DNA of 64,000 nucleotides from assembly GCA_030848545.1 (NCBI GenBank), contig JAVDCA010000001.1, forward strand, positions 124,001 through 188,000, given 5' to 3'. The translations under genes and the position numbers were made by a program. Under the pieces are notes generated by a model, which worked only from the letters and a program-made list of their open reading frames with translations, ran no database searches and was not told the DNA's origin. This document shows, piece after piece, positions 46,606 through 55,280 of this stretch. This DNA is from Astrobacterium formosum (GTDB lineage Bacteria > Pseudomonadota > Alphaproteobacteria > Rhizobiales > Xanthobacteraceae). Position 1 is the stretch's first letter, and every line of letters begins with the position of its first letter.

Positions 46606-46890
46606 TCAGTGCCGACCGGTCAGCCGCCGATGGTTGGCTCGTACCCGGACCCGGTAGGGGCGGGCGGCGCTACGGGTAACCGCCATAAATGACGCCCCGG
46701 CAATCAGCGCCGCCGCGGCCGCAGCCTGGGCGGCGACGCCGGCCGCGAGCTTTTCCGCCACCATGCGGTGCGCTTCTCCGGCGGCGGCCATGTCGCCGGA
46801 CGCAAGACGCATCAGGCGCAACGCGATGACCTGCTGGGTTTCTATCGCGAAGCGACTCGCGTCGATCCAGGTCCGCCACAATCCCAACAT
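46606..46890 (-). CDS. Phasin-like small protein
   Basis: A 94-residue protein with an amphipathic helix pattern like phasins (WRTWIDASRFAIETQQVIALRLMRL, GEAHRMVAEKLAA), then an Ala-rich helix and a basic tail. Phasins coat polyhydroxyalkanoate granules, but short phasin-like proteins also have other roles. ATG 46890 has AGGAAC upstream; a GTG at 46956 is possible. Confidence 0.65.
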   Translation of the reverse strand: MLGLWRTWIDASRFAIETQQVIALRLMRLASGDMAAAGEAHRMVAEKLAAGVAAQAAAAAALIAGASFMAVTRSAARPYRVRVRANHRRLTGRH

Positions 46891-47269
46891 GGCTTGGTTC
46901 CTTGTTCCCAATTGCTGCAGGGCAACGTGGCTCGGACGTTCCGTGTTCCCGACCACCGGACCCGCCGGGATATATACTTCGGTAGGGCGTATGGATTTGC
47001 GCGTATACCGACCGTTACCCGTGTTGATATTCGCTTAACCGTTTATTCAACATAAAAATGCAGTTTCAATAGTGCATTCAACGATCTTGCGGACGGCGAG
47101 ACACCGACGTTCGCATCCTTGCGCTTCACGCCCCCGTCGATCGAACAGCCTTTCCGGCAACCGGCGTCGGTGGACGCCGCCACAGGCCATGGGCGCGTGA
47201 CGGGCCGACCTTAAGGGCGGCCCGGCGGATGTGTGCGCCAATGCGCATCGTTCCTGGAGTACCCTAGCC
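46891..47269. other. AT-rich intergenic region
   Basis: 379 bases between the phasin-like and autotransporter genes. From about 46970 to 47085 the sequence is much richer in A and T than the rest of the window, with TATATA-like and TTAACCG elements. A TTAA-N7-TTCA at 47035-47049 is one base from the CtrA pattern. ATGCA and TGCAT (inverted, 10 bases apart) lie at about 47056-47075. This probably holds both promoters. Confidence 0.5.
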
Positions 47270-49270
47270 ATGGCCGCCCGCCGTCCCGCGCTATCGGTGG
47301 AGTTCGTGAGAAGGGCCCTGCTTTGCACGACGGCGATCGTCGCCTGCCTGTCGGCCGTATCCGCCTCGGCCCAGCAGGCGATCACGACGCCAATCCTGTC
47401 GAGTGACGGGAATTTCCGCGACCTCGCCGGCATGCCGGTCGGCATGGGCGGCACCGGTTACACCAATGCGACCAGCCACGGTGGCTATGCGCGCATCGGC
47501 GCGTTCTACCGCTCCGAGGCGCTCAGCATCCTCAACGCATCCGACCAAGCCTATCTGTCATCGCTGAACATCGGCCTCGTCGTCGATCTGCGCACGGGCT
47601 CGGAGATCGCCGGCCCCCCCAGTTGGCCGTTCGCCCCCAATGCCGGTCCGGACTTGCAGATCGGCGCAATCGAGTACAACGCCAACATCTATGGCAGCTA
47701 TACGCCGACCGCCCCGGATACGACCAATGCGGCGGCGGCGATCTCCTCGATGAAGGCTATCTATCAGGACTTCGTCGGCGACCAGACCCAGCGAAACGGC
47801 TTCCGGGCGGCTCTCCTTGCGCTCGCCCACGAGGACGACGCCGCGCTGTTCCATTGCTCCGGCGGCAAGGACCGTACCGGCTGGACGGCGGCGCTGTTGC
47901 AGCACATCGCCGGCGTGTCGCTCGCCACCATCAAGAACGACTACATCGCGAGCAACAATTATCTCGCCCCCTTCATCGACGCCATCGTCGGCGGCCTGTC
48001 CCCCACGTCCGACCAGGCGATCATGCTGCGCGCGCTGCTCGGTGTGCGGGCAGACTATCTGGAAGCTGCGCTCGAACAGGTGGAGTCGGATTACGGCTCG
48101 CTCGACGCTTACCTCCAGCAGGGCCTCGGCCTCACTCTGGAAGACATCTACGTCCTGCGCGGCAAGATGGTCTATTACGGGTCGCTGCCGGGGCAGGCGG
48201 GTTTCGTCGGCAATGCGGCCAGTGGTGCCGCCTTCCTCAATGCCCTGCAGAACTCGCCGCTGTCGGGGCATTACACCCGCTATAATTATTATCTGCAGTC
48301 GGCCATCGACGCTGGCACGCTCGGCGGCGTCGAAACGCAGGTGGGTGGCCAGGTGCATGCCGATGCCGCCGCCTATCTGTCGCGCCGACCGGCCTGGATC
48401 GAAGACGCCAGCGCGGCCTACACGAGCGGCCGCGACCTCGGCATCGGTCGCACCCGCCTGTGGGCGACCGGCATGGGAGACTATTTCAATACGAGCGGCG
48501 CCACCGGCATCGCCGGCAGCACGGAAAGGACCGCCGGCACGGTGGCGGGCGGCACTTATCGGCTCGGGCCGGAGACCAGCGCCCATTTCGGGCTCGGTTA
48601 CAGTTCGGGCTCGGTGACAAGCGCCAACGGCAGCGCCAATGTGGATATCGCGCTGGCGACGTTCGGCGCGCGCTATGGGCTGACGGCCCTGGAGAATGGC
48701 TATTACGTCGCCGGCCGCGGCCATCTCGGCTGGATCGACTACGGCAGTGAACGCAGCCTCGGCGGCGGTCTGGGAATCGCCCGCGGCAACAGCCACGGCG
48801 CCCTCTACAGTGGCCGTGTCGATGTCGGGCGGATCTGGCGCTTCGACGGGTACACCATCACGCCGCAGGTCGGGCTGCGCGCATCCCGGGTGGTGATCGA
48901 TGGCTTCGCGGAGAGCGGCAGCGAACTCGCCCTTTCGATGAGCGACATCGCCCACAACAGCCTCGATCTCGTGACCGACGTGGATATCGCCATTAAGGCG
49001 CGGCAATGGGCCGGATGGACCGTCGTGCCGTCCGCCACGCTGGGCTACGAGCTTGCCCTGAAGGATCCACAGGCGTGGAGCACGGGCACGCTCTACGGCT
49101 TCTCCGTCGCTCAGGCGTCCGCCTACGACAGCCGCCACCTCCTCAAGGCCGGGCTTGCCGTCATGGCCCAGCGCGATGCCTTCAGTGCCAAGGCTGCCGT
49201 CAACGGTGCCCTGGGCGATGGGTCGAGCGCCGGCGTGAACGCCCACGTCGCGCTGGCCTACCGATTCTAG
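47270..49270 (+). CDS. Phosphatase-autotransporter fusion protein
   Basis: A 666-residue protein with a Sec signal peptide (residues 1-36, cleavage near ASA/QQ). The passenger looks like a Y_phosphatase3-type tyrosine/lipid phosphatase: NFRDLAG near residue 50, VVDLRTGSEI, and the catalytic loop HCSGGKDRTG with Cys196 and Arg202. From about residue 380 to the end is an autotransporter beta-barrel rich in alternating hydrophobic residues and ending in YRF, as the BAM complex requires. The active-site Cys and Arg are both present, so a phosphatase displayed on or released from the cell surface is likely. Upstream AT-rich region noted. ATG 47270 has GGAG eleven bases upstream. Confidence 0.88.
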   Translation: MAARRPALSVEFVRRALLCTTAIVACLSAVSASAQQAITTPILSSDGNFRDLAGMPVGMGGTGYTNATSHGGYARIGAFYRSEALSILNASDQAYLSSLNIGLVVDLRTGSEIAGPPSWPFAPNAGPDLQIGAIEYNANIYGSYTPTAPDTTNAAAAISSMKAIYQDFVGDQTQRNGFRAALLALAHEDDAALFHCSGGKDRTGWTAALLQHIAGVSLATIKNDYIASNNYLAPFIDAIVGGLSPTSDQAIMLRALLGVRADYLEAALEQVESDYGSLDAYLQQGLGLTLEDIYVLRGKMVYYGSLPGQAGFVGNAASGAAFLNALQNSPLSGHYTRYNYYLQSAIDAGTLGGVETQVGGQVHADAAAYLSRRPAWIEDASAAYTSGRDLGIGRTRLWATGMGDYFNTSGATGIAGSTERTAGTVAGGTYRLGPETSAHFGLGYSSGSVTSANGSANVDIALATFGARYGLTALENGYYVAGRGHLGWIDYGSERSLGGGLGIARGNSHGALYSGRVDVGRIWRFDGYTITPQVGLRASRVVIDGFAESGSELALSMSDIAHNSLDLVTDVDIAIKARQWAGWTVVPSATLGYELALKDPQAWSTGTLYGFSVAQASAYDSRHLLKAGLAVMAQRDAFSAKAAVNGALGDGSSAGVNAHVALAYRF

Positions 49271-49455
49271 GGACGAGTCGGTTCGGGCTGCGGACACGTT
49301 CGTCTGCGCGCGCTCGTTGAAAGCGACGCACACGCGTTTCGAGCGCACAAACGATTCAAATTCTATCCGACGCCGCAATCACTCGGTCAGCCTCGCCTTG
49401 CTATGAGGTGCCCGCCGCGGTTCTGCAAAGCGAGCAGTCACGGCGGGGGCGGGAC

Positions 49456-50616
49456 ATGCAGATCGATCAACCGACGCTGGCCGCGGGCGCCGCATTCGCG
49501 AATGCGATCTGCGGCATCATGCTGATGTTCTTTTGGCTGCAGGACCGGCGCGCCGCCACCTTGTGCCTGTGGGGCTCTGCCTTGCTGGCAATGTGCGCCG
49601 GTTCCATCATGCTGTGCCTGCGCGGCGTCATCCCTTTGTCCGCGTCGGTGGCGACCGGCGGGGCATTGTGCCTGCTCGCCTATGGGTTGATGTGGGCCGG
49701 AGCGCGGGTCTTCGCCGGACGGGCAACCGCGCCTGCGATCGTGGTCGCCGGGGCGGCGATCTGGATCGCGGCCTGCCTGTCGCCGACGTTCCTGTCCGAA
49801 ATGACCACGCGGGTCGCGGTCTTCTCCTGCCTGACCTGCATCTACACGCTGATGACCCTCTGGCAATACGGGCAGATGCGCGAGCGTGATCTGCGCTCGC
49901 GCCGGCCCGCCATCGCGCTCCTGGCCATCCATGCGGTGCTGCTCGGCTCCCGCTTCGCATTTGCCGGTATCCTGCCTTTCCCGATCGTGATGCAGGGGCC
50001 GGCGCCGGCGTGGGTGTCGATCGGCGTCGCCCTCTTGCTGGCCCATTATCTGAGCATGGCCTTCCTGGTGACCGGCATGGTCAAGGAGCGGCAGACCGCC
50101 GAACACCGCGCCGCCGCGCTGCTCGATCCCCTGACCGGTGTCGCCAATCGCCGGGCGTTCTTCGAACGCGGCGTGCCGCTGCTTGCCAAGACGCTCGCCG
50201 CCGGTCAGCCGGCCGCGCTGCTGGTTCTCGATCTCGACCAGTTCAAGCGCGTCAACGACACGTTCGGGCATGAGGCCGGTGATCGCGTCCTGTGCGAATT
50301 CTGCAACACGGCGTCGCCGCTGCTGCGCATCGGCGACCTGTTTGGCCGCACCGGCGGCGAGGAGTTCGCCTGCCTCTTGCCGGGCGCGAGCGCCATCGAG
50401 GCCGTTCGGATCGCCGAGCGGATCCGCGCCGCTTTCGCCATGTTGACGGCCGAAAGTGGCGGGCCGTACTCCACCGTGAGCATCGGCGTTGCGACATCCG
50501 ACGATGTGGGCGGCGAACTCTCGACGCTGCTCGCCGCCGCCGACCGCGCCCTTTATCGCGCCAAAGAGCACGGCCGAAACCGCGTCGAAGGGGAATGGAC
50601 CGCCAAAGCCGCCTAG
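49456..50616 (+). CDS. Membrane-bound diguanylate cyclase (GGDEF)
   Basis: A 386-residue protein: about six N-terminal transmembrane segments (residues 5-215), a short linker and a GGDEF domain. The active-site motif is GGEEF and the product-inhibition site RIGD precedes it by five residues, so the enzyme should be active and feedback-controlled. It makes cyclic-di-GMP from two GTP. ATG 49456 is chosen. It follows the autotransporter gene by 185 bases on the same strand and could link surface behaviour to signalling. Confidence 0.93.
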   Translation: MQIDQPTLAAGAAFANAICGIMLMFFWLQDRRAATLCLWGSALLAMCAGSIMLCLRGVIPLSASVATGGALCLLAYGLMWAGARVFAGRATAPAIVVAGAAIWIAACLSPTFLSEMTTRVAVFSCLTCIYTLMTLWQYGQMRERDLRSRRPAIALLAIHAVLLGSRFAFAGILPFPIVMQGPAPAWVSIGVALLLAHYLSMAFLVTGMVKERQTAEHRAAALLDPLTGVANRRAFFERGVPLLAKTLAAGQPAALLVLDLDQFKRVNDTFGHEAGDRVLCEFCNTASPLLRIGDLFGRTGGEEFACLLPGASAIEAVRIAERIRAAFAMLTAESGGPYSTVSIGVATSDDVGGELSTLLAAADRALYRAKEHGRNRVEGEWTAKAA

Positions 50617-50653
50617 GCGGCCAACGCCGCAGGATATCGGGGGAAACCCGGCG

Positions 50654-51547
50654 CTACTTCGGCGGCGTCTCCTTCGGCACGCCGGAGAGCTCCTGCACCA
50701 GGCGGGCGACGGAAATCCAGTCGTCGTCGGCGTGGCCGGTCTCCACCAGTGTCTTGAGGACCTGGAGCACGTTGCCCACGACCGGCGCGAACACGCGCGC
50801 CCGGCTCAAGGTCTCCACCGCGATGCGGATGTCCTTTTCCATCAGCGCCGCCCGGAAACCAGGCTTGAAATCGCTGGCGAGGAAGCGTGCGCCGTTGCCC
50901 TCCAGTCCGGCGCTGCGCGCGGTGCCACCGAGCAGGACCTCGCGGACGCGTCCCGGATCGACCCCGAGCTTCACGGCGAGCGCGAGCGCCTCGGAGATGC
51001 CGAGCCAAGTCGTCGCCGCGCAGATCTGATTGCAGGCTTTGGTGACCTGACCGGCGCCGGCTTCACCCATATGGATGATCCTGCTGGCGATCGCTTCGAG
51101 GCATGGCCGGCCGCGGGCGAGGGCGTCGGCGGAGCCGCCGACCATGCACGTCAGCGTGCCGTTGATGGCGCCCTTCTCGCCGCCCGTGACCGGCGAGTCG
51201 AGCAAGTCGACGCCCTGGACGGCCAGGCGTTCGGCGAACTCGCGCGCCGCAATGGGATCGATGGTGCTGGTGTCGATCACGGTCGTGCCGCGTGTGAGCG
51301 CGGGCGCGATACCGGCGCTGCCGAACAGCACCGCGGCGACGTCCTCGGTCGCCGACAGGCACAGGAACACGACGTCGGCGTTTCGTGCTGCCTCAAGCGC
51401 CGTTTCCGCCTGCTTTGCTCCCAATGCCACCAGCGGCGCCGCCTTGGCAGGTGTGCGGTTGAACACCACCGGGGCGAATCCCTTGCGGGCCAGATTGGCC
51501 GCCATGGCGGCGCCCATGACGCCCAGCCCGATGAATGCGACCCTCAT
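50654..51547 (-). CDS. Beta-hydroxyacid dehydrogenase (3-hydroxyisobutyrate DH family)
   Basis: A 297-residue NAD(P)-dependent reductase: N-terminal Rossmann motif FIGLGVMGAAMAANL, the substrate-binding DSPVTGGEKGA and the catalytic Lys segment GQVTKACNQI. The family includes 3-hydroxyisobutyrate and tartronate semialdehyde reductases; the exact substrate is not set. ATG 51547 is used because the upstream in-frame residues are unlike the family. Confidence 0.92.
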   Translation of the reverse strand: MRVAFIGLGVMGAAMAANLARKGFAPVVFNRTPAKAAPLVALGAKQAETALEAARNADVVFLCLSATEDVAAVLFGSAGIAPALTRGTTVIDTSTIDPIAAREFAERLAVQGVDLLDSPVTGGEKGAINGTLTCMVGGSADALARGRPCLEAIASRIIHMGEAGAGQVTKACNQICAATTWLGISEALALAVKLGVDPGRVREVLLGGTARSAGLEGNGARFLASDFKPGFRAALMEKDIRIAVETLSRARVFAPVVGNVLQVLKTLVETGHADDDWISVARLVQELSGVPKETPPK

Positions 51548-51883
51548 GCCGGTCGTGGCCTCTTGCGTCGTCACGACGTCTTGAACTCCATTTTCCACCA
51601 CGGTTTCGAAGTCGGCATCATCGCCGCGAAAGCTGGGGCGTTAAAGCTTGGGCGTTAAACCTTGGGCCTTGATGCCGCCGGATCGCATTGAGGGTGGCGT
51701 TCCGTTGAGGGTTACCGCCATGGGGACCTATCGGAAAGCCGCTTCAATGTGCAGTTCCTCGGCGGACGTGGCCAATTGTCCGGCGATCAAGATCGCGAAA
51801 CCACCAGGCCGGCTATTGCGTTGTGGCGGAACGACACTTAGTCTTGTTGGTTGTAAAGACCAAACCCAAGAGCGGAGGAAACC
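51548..51883. other. Intergenic region before pqqA
   Basis: 336 bases containing a near-perfect 14-bp tandem duplication (GGGCGTTAAAGCTT, one mismatch) at 51636-51663 and the pqqA promoter at 51816-51844. An overlapping frame running past pqqA from 51648 is non-coding. Confidence 0.6.
51816..51844 (+). promoter_or_regulatory. Candidate pqqA promoter
   Basis: TTGCGT, a 17-base spacer and TAGTCT. A transcript from about 51851 would have a 33-base leader ending in a strong GGAGGAA ribosome site. Confidence 0.5.
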
Positions 51884-51961
51884 ATGTCCTGGACGACCCC
51901 CATTCTGGTCGAAATCTGCGTCGGGCTTGAGATCAACGGCTATCTTCCGGCCGAGTTCTGA
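51884..51961 (+). CDS. pqqA: PqqA, PQQ precursor peptide (orphan)
   Basis: A 25-residue peptide with ribosome site GGAGGAA and the PqqA pattern: hydrophobic N-terminus, EICVGLEI and the Glu16-x3-Tyr20 pair that PqqE joins and that becomes pyrroloquinoline quinone. Length and spacing match known PqqA peptides. No pqqBCDE follows, so it is either a second copy or the sole precursor separated from its operon. PQQ is needed by the alcohol dehydrogenase system encoded nearby. A strong hairpin follows. Confidence 0.9.
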   Translation: MSWTTPILVEICVGLEINGYLPAEF

Positions 51962-51987
51962 GCCTGTTTCGGCTGTACATCGGTTGA

Positions 51988-52010
51988 GCGGCGAGGCAGG
52001 GCCTCGCCGC
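51988..52010 (+). terminator. Strong hairpin after pqqA
   Basis: GCGGCGAGGC and GCCTCGCCGC form a perfect 10-bp stem around an AGG loop, 26 bases after the pqqA stop. It would terminate or protect a short pqqA transcript. Confidence 0.7.
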
Positions 52011-52019
52011 GAATAGGCC

Positions 52020-52089
52020 GTTATTAAAACACCGCTGTTATCAAAACACCTTCGCCCCTGGTCCGTTTTCCTGGAGCGGGGGTGTTTTG
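52020..52089. repeat. Direct and inverted repeats after pqqA
   Basis: GTTATTAAAACACC and GTTATCAAAACACC are repeated in direct order at 52020-52050; the second CAAAACACC (52042-52050) pairs with an inverted GGTGTTTTG at 52081-52089. This forms a long hairpin between the convergent pqqA and small exported protein genes, possibly a bidirectional terminator. Confidence 0.55.
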
Positions 52090-52232
52090 CATTTGCGTCA
52101 TCAGGTTAGGTGGTCCAGCGGCTATGTTCCAGGCGCTTGGGGTTCCGAACCTGCCGTTTTCCTTGGCGCTGCTTGCCCGGCCTCGGTAGTTGGCCCGGCA
52201 AAGGCCATTGGGGCGCCTGAGGCTGACGCCCA

Positions 52233-52481
52233 TCACGGCCTCGTGACAGACGCCGCTGCCTTTGCGGGTTTGCGCGTACAGATGACCTTGATGTGCTCGT
52301 CGGGTGTCAGGTCACGGCCGAGCGAAGTCTCGGCCAGATACGCTTGGCCGTGCATGAAGCAGGTCGCGGGATTGCCATAGGCTTCGGGCACGGAAATCAC
52401 GGTCACGGCATTGGTTTGATTGCAGGCGGTCAGATCGGAATTGGCCGCGAGCGAGCAGATCAGAATCATGGCAGTGAGCAC
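52233..52481 (-). CDS. Small exported protein, unknown
   Basis: An 82-residue protein from GTG 52481, placed five bases after GGAGG, with a short hydrophobic signal-like N-terminus and three cysteines in the mature part (LTACNQT, ATCFMHG, VICTRK). No family recognised. The longer frame upstream crosses a tandem duplication and is unlikely to be coding. Confidence 0.6.
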   Translation of the reverse strand: MLTAMILICSLAANSDLTACNQTNAVTVISVPEAYGNPATCFMHGQAYLAETSLGRDLTPDEHIKVICTRKPAKAAASVTRP

Positions 52482-52539
52482 CACGGCCTCCTTTTTCACG
52501 TGACGGGTCCGCCACCTCCTTCCATTTCCTCGGCTGCGG

Positions 52540-52575
52540 CTTTTCTTGAACTTGAAGCTTTTCTTGAACTTGAGG
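52540..52575. repeat. 18-bp tandem duplication
   Basis: CTTTTCTTGAACTTGAAG is followed by a copy with one change. It is one of the window's two-copy duplications, in a non-coding gap. Confidence 0.85.
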
Positions 52576-52751
52576 TTTGGCGACGCAAATCGCGGGCCAA
52601 CTGTGTGGATTGGTGTTTGCACGTAGAATCAACTCGTTAGGCTGATTTCTCAGCACGCCAATGAAAACGGCGGCGAGCAAGACGGGATTCTACGGGTTGA
52701 GGTCGCCGGGTGCGGCAACCGCGCCTGCGAGGGCATCACAAAGCTAACGAA

Positions 52752-53330
52752 CTATTGGCCCGGGTTGGCGAAATGGGCCTGGACTTTGGCGAGGAGCCAA
52801 CCCCAGGCCTCCTGCTCGGCCGGGCCGGCGGTCTTTTCCACCGCCGTCGCCAGGTATTCGAGTTCCCGCTCGATCTTCTCGCGCGGCAAAAAATGCAGGC
52901 GGCTGACCAGGATTGCCGCCTCGATCACCGCCCCCTGGGCGCGATTGAAGCCCGCAAAAGGGGCATGGGACCGGTGGCCCAGCACTCGGCAATGGAAACG
53001 CGGCCGTTCGGCGTCGTCGCTGACGTGGTCGACGGCGAGTTCCATATGGGCGAGGGCGATGGCAAGGCGCGGCACCGGCACTTGGTCGGCAGGGACGCTC
53101 GGCCAGTCGCGGCGCCCGGTCAGGCAGCCGGCGAATACCCGCACGTCGTCGACGTGGTTGGCGACCGCGAACGGCACCGCAGTGAGATTGTCGAGGGTGG
53201 TCGACGGCCGGAACGGCGCGACGATCCAGCGCTCGCCGTCGGCGATGAGTCCGAGCGGCGCCATATGCAGGCGGTCGTCGGCCGAGATGGTGGTGACGAT
53301 GGTTTCGCGAATCATCGGCATTGAGGTCAT
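52752..53330 (-). CDS. DUF447 domain protein, H4MPT operon
   Basis: A 192-residue protein of the DUF447 family, which has a split-barrel flavin-type fold (RETIVTTISADDRLHMAPLGL, GRRDWPSVPADQVPVPRLA). It occurs in archaea and in methylotrophs with tetrahydromethanopterin, next to cofactor genes; its reaction is not known. ATG 53330 overlaps the end of the DHPS-like gene. It is last in the operon. Confidence 0.85.
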   Translation of the reverse strand: MTSMPMIRETIVTTISADDRLHMAPLGLIADGERWIVAPFRPSTTLDNLTAVPFAVANHVDDVRVFAGCLTGRRDWPSVPADQVPVPRLAIALAHMELAVDHVSDDAERPRFHCRVLGHRSHAPFAGFNRAQGAVIEAAILVSRLHFLPREKIERELEYLATAVEKTAGPAEQEAWGWLLAKVQAHFANPGQ

Positions 53331-54721
53331 CCCGATCCGCGCGCCTTGAGGGTGGGGCCCGGCTCGTCCAGGCGATGGGGCGCTGCCTCCGGGCGTTCGG
53401 CGCCGCAACCCCAGTCGAGCGGTTCGTCCTGGGCGTAGCGCTTGCCCAGCCTGACGGCGATTTCCGCCTTCATGAGCTCGGCACCCAGATAGAAGGCGTG
53501 CGGGGCGTCGCCGTCGAGGCGCAGGCTCGCAAAGAGCGAAAAGGCATCCGGGGCGACGTGATGGCCGTCGCGGTTGTAGACGTGGATGCCGTCCTGGGCG
53601 GTGTCGATGCGGTAATTGGCATCGCGGATTTCGGCCGCGAGGGCGGCGATGTCGTCAGGCGATGCCGCAAACGGCGAGCGGTCGTGCAATTGCAGGAGCG
53701 CGCGGCCGTAGTCCCTGGGCAGGCTCGCATCCCGGCGCGCCGCGTACATGACACGGCGGGCGGCGTCGTGCTCTTCGACGGTGCGGCGCGTGTGCGGGCT
53801 CACCTGGACCACGAGGACGTTGCGGATCCCGAGTTCCGAGCAGATGCCCATCAGCATCGCCGTCATGCCGACGGAGTCGACGTCGGTCAGTTCGGTGAGA
53901 TTGCCGGTGCCCATGAGGATGTCCGCCTCCGGCAGGCGCCGCCGGACCTCGGCATAGCGCAGCAGCGAGGCCGTGAAGCCGAAATGGATGGGGTCGAGGA
54001 TGGGATCGAGCACGGCCGGGATGTTCCGCCGTGCGGCCGCCTCGGCGGCACGCATGAGGGAATCGAGCTCGCCGTGCCGGGCGGGCACCAGCACCGGGGT
54101 CACGGCCGCGTCGGCGGCGACGTCGAGCGTATGCTCGGTCAGGCTGAGGACGTGGCGTGCGCCGGCCCGTATGCCGCGCGTGAGTTCGTCCGTATCGGCC
54201 GAATCGATGCTGACCGTGAAACCCGCAGCCGTCAGGGCCTGTACGGCTTCCTCCAGGTGGGGGAAGGGCGTGTCCGGAAGGCAGCCGAGATCGATCACAT
54301 CGGCGCCGCGCGCTGCCAGCGAGGCGGCGCGGGCGAGGATCGCGCCGACATCGAGCGCCGGCGCGTCGACGATCTCGGCGAAGATGCGCACGTCGTGCTG
54401 CGTAAGGTCGAGGGAGCGCCCCCCTTTGCCGAAATAGGCCGGCAGGTCCTTCAACTCTTCGGGGCCGCGCTCGAACGGCACGCCGAACTCCTCGCCGAGC
54501 CGGCCGAGATCGGCGCGGCAGCGGCCGGGCAGGATGACGCGGCTCGCCGTCACGGGGCGAGGCAGGCGGCGCATCACGATGGCTTCGGTCATCAGCGCCG
54601 CCACCTTGACCCCGATGTCGACGGCCGACCATTCGAAGCTGGGCGCTTCCATCGAGGCCAGCACCTTTTCGAGACGCGGCAAAGCGAGATGCCCGGTGAG
54701 AAAGAGCAGCCGCTCGCTCAT
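53327..54721 (-). CDS. Dihydropteroate synthase-like protein, H4MPT type
   Basis: A 464-residue protein. The N-terminal region (LFLTGHLALPRLEKVL) and a TIM-barrel core (VIDLGCLPDTPFPHLEEAVQ, ADILMGTGNLTEL) match the DHPS-related proteins of archaea and methylotrophic bacteria, thought to act in methanopterin synthesis. The C-terminal extension includes DWGCGAE. It overlaps both neighbours by four bases (ATGA). A two-copy 15-bp duplication marks its start, giving two similar SER motifs, one in each frame. Confidence 0.88.
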   Translation of the reverse strand: MSERLLFLTGHLALPRLEKVLASMEAPSFEWSAVDIGVKVAALMTEAIVMRRLPRPVTASRVILPGRCRADLGRLGEEFGVPFERGPEELKDLPAYFGKGGRSLDLTQHDVRIFAEIVDAPALDVGAILARAASLAARGADVIDLGCLPDTPFPHLEEAVQALTAAGFTVSIDSADTDELTRGIRAGARHVLSLTEHTLDVAADAAVTPVLVPARHGELDSLMRAAEAAARRNIPAVLDPILDPIHFGFTASLLRYAEVRRRLPEADILMGTGNLTELTDVDSVGMTAMLMGICSELGIRNVLVVQVSPHTRRTVEEHDAARRVMYAARRDASLPRDYGRALLQLHDRSPFAASPDDIAALAAEIRDANYRIDTAQDGIHVYNRDGHHVAPDAFSLFASLRLDGDAPHAFYLGAELMKAEIAVRLGKRYAQDEPLDWGCGAERPEAAPHRLDEPGPTLKARGSG

Positions 54722-55278
54722 GGGCCGCTCGCTCCTGGGCCGAGCTCGCGCTTTCGCGCCGCAAGCGCCGCTTCGAGCTCGGCCAGCGTTTCCGCCACCG
54801 TGGTGTGCTCGAACGACTTGAGGCGCTCGGTGTTGTCGAGATCGATGCGGCGCGGATAGACCTTCACCATGCCGTCGGGGGCTTCGGTCTCGAGTTCGGG
54901 CGCGGTGTCGCACGCGAACACGATCGCGGGTACGCGGCATTTGCCGGCCTGGGCGAAGACATTGGTGGCGAGCGTATCGGAGATCCCGAACACGCATTTC
55001 GCCACCGTGTTCGAGGTCGCCGGCGCCACCACCAGCGTGTGATAGACGCCGTAATAGAAGTTGCCCACCGGTGGCGAACTCGCAGCGGTGTCGCGAAAGA
55101 CGCGGGTGGATCTGGGAAGGTCGAGGTCCTGGCGATACATGCGCAGCACCTCGGTGGCCGCCCGGGTGACGAACAGATCGACATGGTCGAGGGCGCGGAT
55201 CAGCCCGAGGCACTCCTTGAAGAAGTGCCCCGATCCGGTGAGCGCCCATCCCCAGCGCGGCGTGTTGACTTTGGCCAT
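54718..55278 (-). CDS. Flavoprotein, dihydromethanopterin reductase (DmrA)-like
   Basis: A 186-residue flavodoxin-fold protein: WALTGSGHFFKE at the start and VVAPATSNTVAKCVFGISDTLATN, which is the FMN-binding signature of the flavoprotein/AfpA family. In methylotrophs DmrA-like proteins reduce dihydromethanopterin. It sits between the kinase and DHPS-like genes in a tightly packed operon, so a role in the last step of H4MPT synthesis is likely. Confidence 0.86.
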   Translation of the reverse strand: MAKVNTPRWGWALTGSGHFFKECLGLIRALDHVDLFVTRAATEVLRMYRQDLDLPRSTRVFRDTAASSPPVGNFYYGVYHTLVVAPATSNTVAKCVFGISDTLATNVFAQAGKCRVPAIVFACDTAPELETEAPDGMVKVYPRRIDLDNTERLKSFEHTTVAETLAELEAALAARKRELGPGASGP

Positions 55279-55280
55279 TG

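Noticed and set aside
51648-52016. A 122-codon frame covering pqqA in another frame
   Set aside because: pqqA has the ribosome site and the conserved peptide; the longer frame has neither.
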